The notes under the pieces were generated by a model. The model was not told where the DNA came from. It searched no databases and saw only the letters and a program-made list of their open reading frames with translations. From assembly GCA_910575835.1 (NCBI GenBank), contig CAJTGB010000001.1:62001-126000 (forward strand): a stretch of 64,000 nt of DNA. Reading direction: 5' to 3'. How positions within the stretch are numbered: position 1 is the first letter of the stretch; each line of letters begins with the position of its first letter. This document shows, piece by piece, positions 61,645 through 64,000 of this stretch. This stretch comes from Lachnospiraceae bacterium (GTDB lineage: Bacteria; Bacillota; Clostridia; Lachnospirales; Lachnospiraceae). The position numbers and the translations under genes are program-made.

Positions 61645-62502
61645 ATGTATAAAGAAGTTGATATTTCTTCAAATAATGTTCCGATAACACTTTCTATCTG
61701 GTATACAGAAAGAAGCTGTCCTACCATTGTTTTTTTGCCGGGTACTATGTCACACCCTCTCATGTATGAGAATTTTCTATGTGGATTGAGCGAAAGAGGG
61801 TTTATTATAATAGGTGTTCACTATCTTTCACACGGAAAAAGCCCAAAAATCAAAAAAAATTATATAATGGAAGATATGTTGCATAATGTATATGACGCAA
61901 CAACTTACGGAATAGAAAATTTCGGCGAAAACATAGCTGTCATGGGTTCCAGTCAAGGCGGGATTTTAGCTGCAATGGCGGCAGGTAGGGACACAAGGTT
62001 AAAAGCCATTTTTCCACATAATATCATGCTGACTACATTAAAAGAAACTATGAGCTTAACAAAATATCCCGCATGGTCGTACCGTTTTATGGGGCTGATA
62101 CAGTGGGGCTTTCGTGTAGGTGGAAAATTGCTGCCTAACTACAAGGTTCCAGGAGACGCTTATTTAGACTATGACAGAGTATTTTATAGTGAACAGGCAA
62201 AACAAGATTGCTTAAATGACCCTATGCTTTTACCCTATTATCCTTTAAGATTTGTCGCCAGCTTATTTAATGCTGACTTATCGTGCTTGGAGAATGGAGC
62301 TATACAATGTCCTGTTATTTTAATTACTGCCAAAGGCGACCCGCTTTTTAGCTTTGATTATACCAACAAAGTATTTGATTTAATTCATGTACCGCAAAAG
62401 GAATTACTTGCTTTAGAGCTTAATCGTCACATGATTTTTAATGAGGACACGGACACTACAATAAACGCATTGGAAGCTACCTTGCATAAATATCTTGGAT
62501 AG
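61645..62502 (+). CDS. Alpha/beta hydrolase
   Basis: 285 residues from ATG 61645 (TTGGAG before it). Nucleophile elbow VMGSSQGGILAAMAA (GxSxG), acid in ITAKGDPLFSFDY and histidine in LELNRHMIF: a full catalytic triad. The first strand region is CPTIVFLPGTMSHPLMYENF. Probably an esterase or lactone/peptide hydrolase, controlled by the TetR protein encoded next. Confidence 0.85.
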   Translation: MYKEVDISSNNVPITLSIWYTERSCPTIVFLPGTMSHPLMYENFLCGLSERGFIIIGVHYLSHGKSPKIKKNYIMEDMLHNVYDATTYGIENFGENIAVMGSSQGGILAAMAAGRDTRLKAIFPHNIMLTTLKETMSLTKYPAWSYRFMGLIQWGFRVGGKLLPNYKVPGDAYLDYDRVFYSEQAKQDCLNDPMLLPYYPLRFVASLFNADLSCLENGAIQCPVILITAKGDPLFSFDYTNKVFDLIHVPQKELLALELNRHMIFNEDTDTTINALEATLHKYLG

Positions 62503-62539
62503 CATATTGATTATATAATTAATAAATGTTATACTTTTC

Positions 62540-62564
62540 ATGACGATATAAATATTTTAGTCAT
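62540..62564 (+). promoter_or_regulatory. 25-bp operator upstream of tetR
   Basis: ATGAC-15-GTCAT with AT-rich centre, ending nine bases before the tetR start. Same spacing as at 61604-61628 and 63218-63242. Confidence 0.75.
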
Positions 62565-62579
62565 AAGGAGGTTATGAGT

Positions 62580-63161
62580 TTGCCACGATTTACGGAACAA
62601 GAAAAAGAAATCATAAACAGTAAACTTTTGATAGAGGGAGAAAAGCTGTTTGCATTACACGGCTTAAAAAAAGTAACAGTTGATGATTTAGTAGCTGCTG
62701 TAAACATATCAAAAGGTTCTTTCTATGCTTTTTATCCCAGTAAAGAACATCTATATGTTGAAATCAATTTTCGCTTACAAAAAGAGTTATTTACAAGTAT
62801 AGAAACAACCGTTAAAAAGAAAAAGTATAAGAACCATAGAGATTTAGCAAAGGACGTTATCATGCTAAGTTTAACGGGGGTGATTACTTCGCCTATTCTT
62901 TCACAGATTGATTTATCTTTAATGGACTATCTGCAAAGAAAAATATCGTCAGATATTTTTGAAAATCATATGTACAGTGATATTCGTATATTGGAGATAT
63001 TGGAGGATTTAGGGGTTGTATTTTTGGTTCTGCATACGGTTATTATAAAATCCCTGTATTCTGTTTTATCCTGTTTGGAACAATTCAAAGAGGACGAAGA
63101 ACTGAATATGATACAAAATCTTTTAGTGAATGGTATTATTCAGCAAGTAGTAGCAGAGTAA
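62580..63161 (+). CDS. TetR-family regulator
   Basis: About 193 residues. TTG 62580 is preferred over ATG 62574 because GGAGG (62567-62571) is too close to the latter. Helix-turn-helix: GEKLFALHGLKKVTVDDLVA, AVNISKGSFYAFYPSKEHLY. The ligand domain is helical. It very likely binds the three 25-bp inverted repeats around it. Confidence 0.9.
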   Translation: MPRFTEQEKEIINSKLLIEGEKLFALHGLKKVTVDDLVAAVNISKGSFYAFYPSKEHLYVEINFRLQKELFTSIETTVKKKKYKNHRDLAKDVIMLSLTGVITSPILSQIDLSLMDYLQRKISSDIFENHMYSDIRILEILEDLGVVFLVLHTVIIKSLYSVLSCLEQFKEDEELNMIQNLLVNGIIQQVVAE

Positions 63162-63217
63162 CAATCTTGTTTGGTTATTTGACAGGCAGATAGCCAAACA
63201 TATTTTTTATAATTTAT

Positions 63218-63242
63218 ATGACTATATATTCATATAGGTCAT
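63218..63242 (+). promoter_or_regulatory. 25-bp operator upstream of the ABC ATPase
   Basis: ATGAC-TATATATTCATATAG-GTCAT, ending 22 bases before the ATPase start. Confidence 0.75.
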
Positions 63243-63264
63243 AAAGTCTAAGGAGGACAAAATA

Positions 63265-64000
63265 ATGATTGATGTGAAAAAACTGTATTTTAGCTATACC
63301 GACAAACCGTTTGTCGAGAATGTGAGTTTCCATGTTGGGAAAGGAGAAATTTTTGGATTTTTGGGCCCCTCTGGTGCCGGAAAATCAACCATTCAAAAAG
63401 TTTTGACCGGACTTAATACAAGATATAAAGGCAGCGTAAAAGTTGCAGGTACAGAAATTCGGGAGCGTACAAATCGGTTTTATGAAAATATTGGAGTAGA
63501 CTTTGAATTTTCAACCTGCTACGAGAAATTCACAGCACGGCAAAATCTCGCCTATTTTGCTTCGTTGTATGAAAAGCAGCCTCGGTCTATTGATGAACTA
63601 TTGCATATGGTTGGATTGGAAAATGACGGAGATAAAAAGGTTGGCGACTTTTCCAAAGGTATGCGTTCCCGCTTGAATTTTATCAAAGCGTTGATACATG
63701 ACCCAGACATATTATTCCTTGATGAACCGACAAGCGGTCTTGACCCTACGAATAATCGTTTGATGAAAGATATTATCCTTGCAGAAAAGAAACGTGGGAA
63801 AACGGTTATCATCACTACTCACAACATGTTTGACGCAACAGAGCTATGTGACCAGGTAGCCTTTATCGTTGCCGGAAAAGTAAGCGCATTGGATAGTCCG
63901 CATAATTTGATTATGTCAAGGGGAGCTGCAAAAATACAATATACCTACTATGACAAAGGTGAGAAAACGGGAGAATGTCTGCTTGATAGAACCACAGAAG
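63265..64000 (+). CDS. ABC transporter ATP-binding protein (runs off the window)
   Basis: At least 245 residues. Walker A GPSGAGKST, signature FSKGMRSRL, Walker B ILFLDEPTSGLDP, H-loop ITTHNMFDA. AAGGAGGACA precedes ATG 63265. CcmA/NatA-like exporter ATPase; its permease should lie beyond the window. Part of the TetR-controlled set. Confidence 0.9.
   Translation, partial: MIDVKKLYFSYTDKPFVENVSFHVGKGEIFGFLGPSGAGKSTIQKVLTGLNTRYKGSVKVAGTEIRERTNRFYENIGVDFEFSTCYEKFTARQNLAYFASLYEKQPRSIDELLHMVGLENDGDKKVGDFSKGMRSRLNFIKALIHDPDILFLDEPTSGLDPTNNRLMKDIILAEKKRGKTVIITTHNMFDATELCDQVAFIVAGKVSALDSPHNLIMSRGAAKIQYTYYDKGEKTGECLLDRTTE

Noticed and set aside
1-64000. CRISPR array
   Set aside because: Repeats seen are two to four copies, unevenly spaced and of different kinds; no regular repeat-spacer array and no cas genes.

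Overview
The window looks like accessory DNA from a low-to-middling GC anaerobic Firmicute, most likely a gut Clostridium-like organism (Lachnospiraceae or a relative). The basis is gene content: Tn1549-like conjugative element parts (RepA, PcfB, TnpW, MobC, CD1845, DUF3849), a TndX-like large serine recombinase, VanR-like regulators, AGGAGG ribosome sites and AT-rich intergenic DNA. No rRNA, tRNA or clear housekeeping gene was seen. The 64 kb reads as an integration hotspot full of live modules and broken remains.

Layout. 1-2.5 kb: MobA/MobL relaxase overlapped by a coiled-coil membrane protein gene, both broken by amber codons. 2.6-8.5 kb: AbiEi/AbiEii toxin-antitoxin pair running straight into a two-component system and an ABC exporter. 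8.6-12.6 kb: small orphan genes, then a relic of a conjugative element (MobC, CD1845, DUF3849 pieces). 12.6-15.8 kb: XRE regulator, a VanR receiver fused to DUF3737, two acetyltransferases. 16.0-32.0 kb (minus strand): a gutted Tn1549-like element with serine recombinase, TnpW, two sigma-like proteins, a second two-component/ABC module, XRE, PcfB and RepA, but no conjugation machinery; a group II twintron (one intron nested in another) sits inside it. 32.0-34.0 kb: shards, including a second copy of the 12.6-13.3 kb segment that has lost its XRE gene. 34.1-40.1 kb: TetR plus condensation-like acyltransferase, MerR/TipAS remnant, AraC, MATE pump, aminoglycoside-phosphotransferase-like kinase. 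40.7-44.3 kb: a RIT element (three tandem tyrosine recombinases between inverted repeats). 44.5-52.9 kb: WYL regulator, damaged response regulators, VOC, broken GNAT, inositol-phosphatase-like gene and its deleted second copy, PAP2, XRE, DUF3788, AbiEii remnant. 52.9-58.5 kb: two-component system with a secreted protein, MBL-fold protein, MgtE with a structured leader. 58.7-61.1 kb: VanX-like remnant, DUF6440 remnant, GntR/ABC operon. 61.6-64.0 kb: hydrolase, TetR and ABC ATPase, each behind the same 25-bp inverted repeat.

How it works together. Several units look intact and self-regulated: abiEi-abiEii-RR-HK-ABC, the minus-strand RR-HK-ABC paralogue, TetR-acyltransferase, AraC/MATE/kinase, and the TetR regulon at the right end. 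Many are exporters or sensors of the antimicrobial-peptide resistance type. Around them are at least ten truncated or frameshifted genes and duplicated pieces, so the region has been built by repeated insertion, recombination between repeats and decay. All functions are inferred from reading the sequence; no database search was run.
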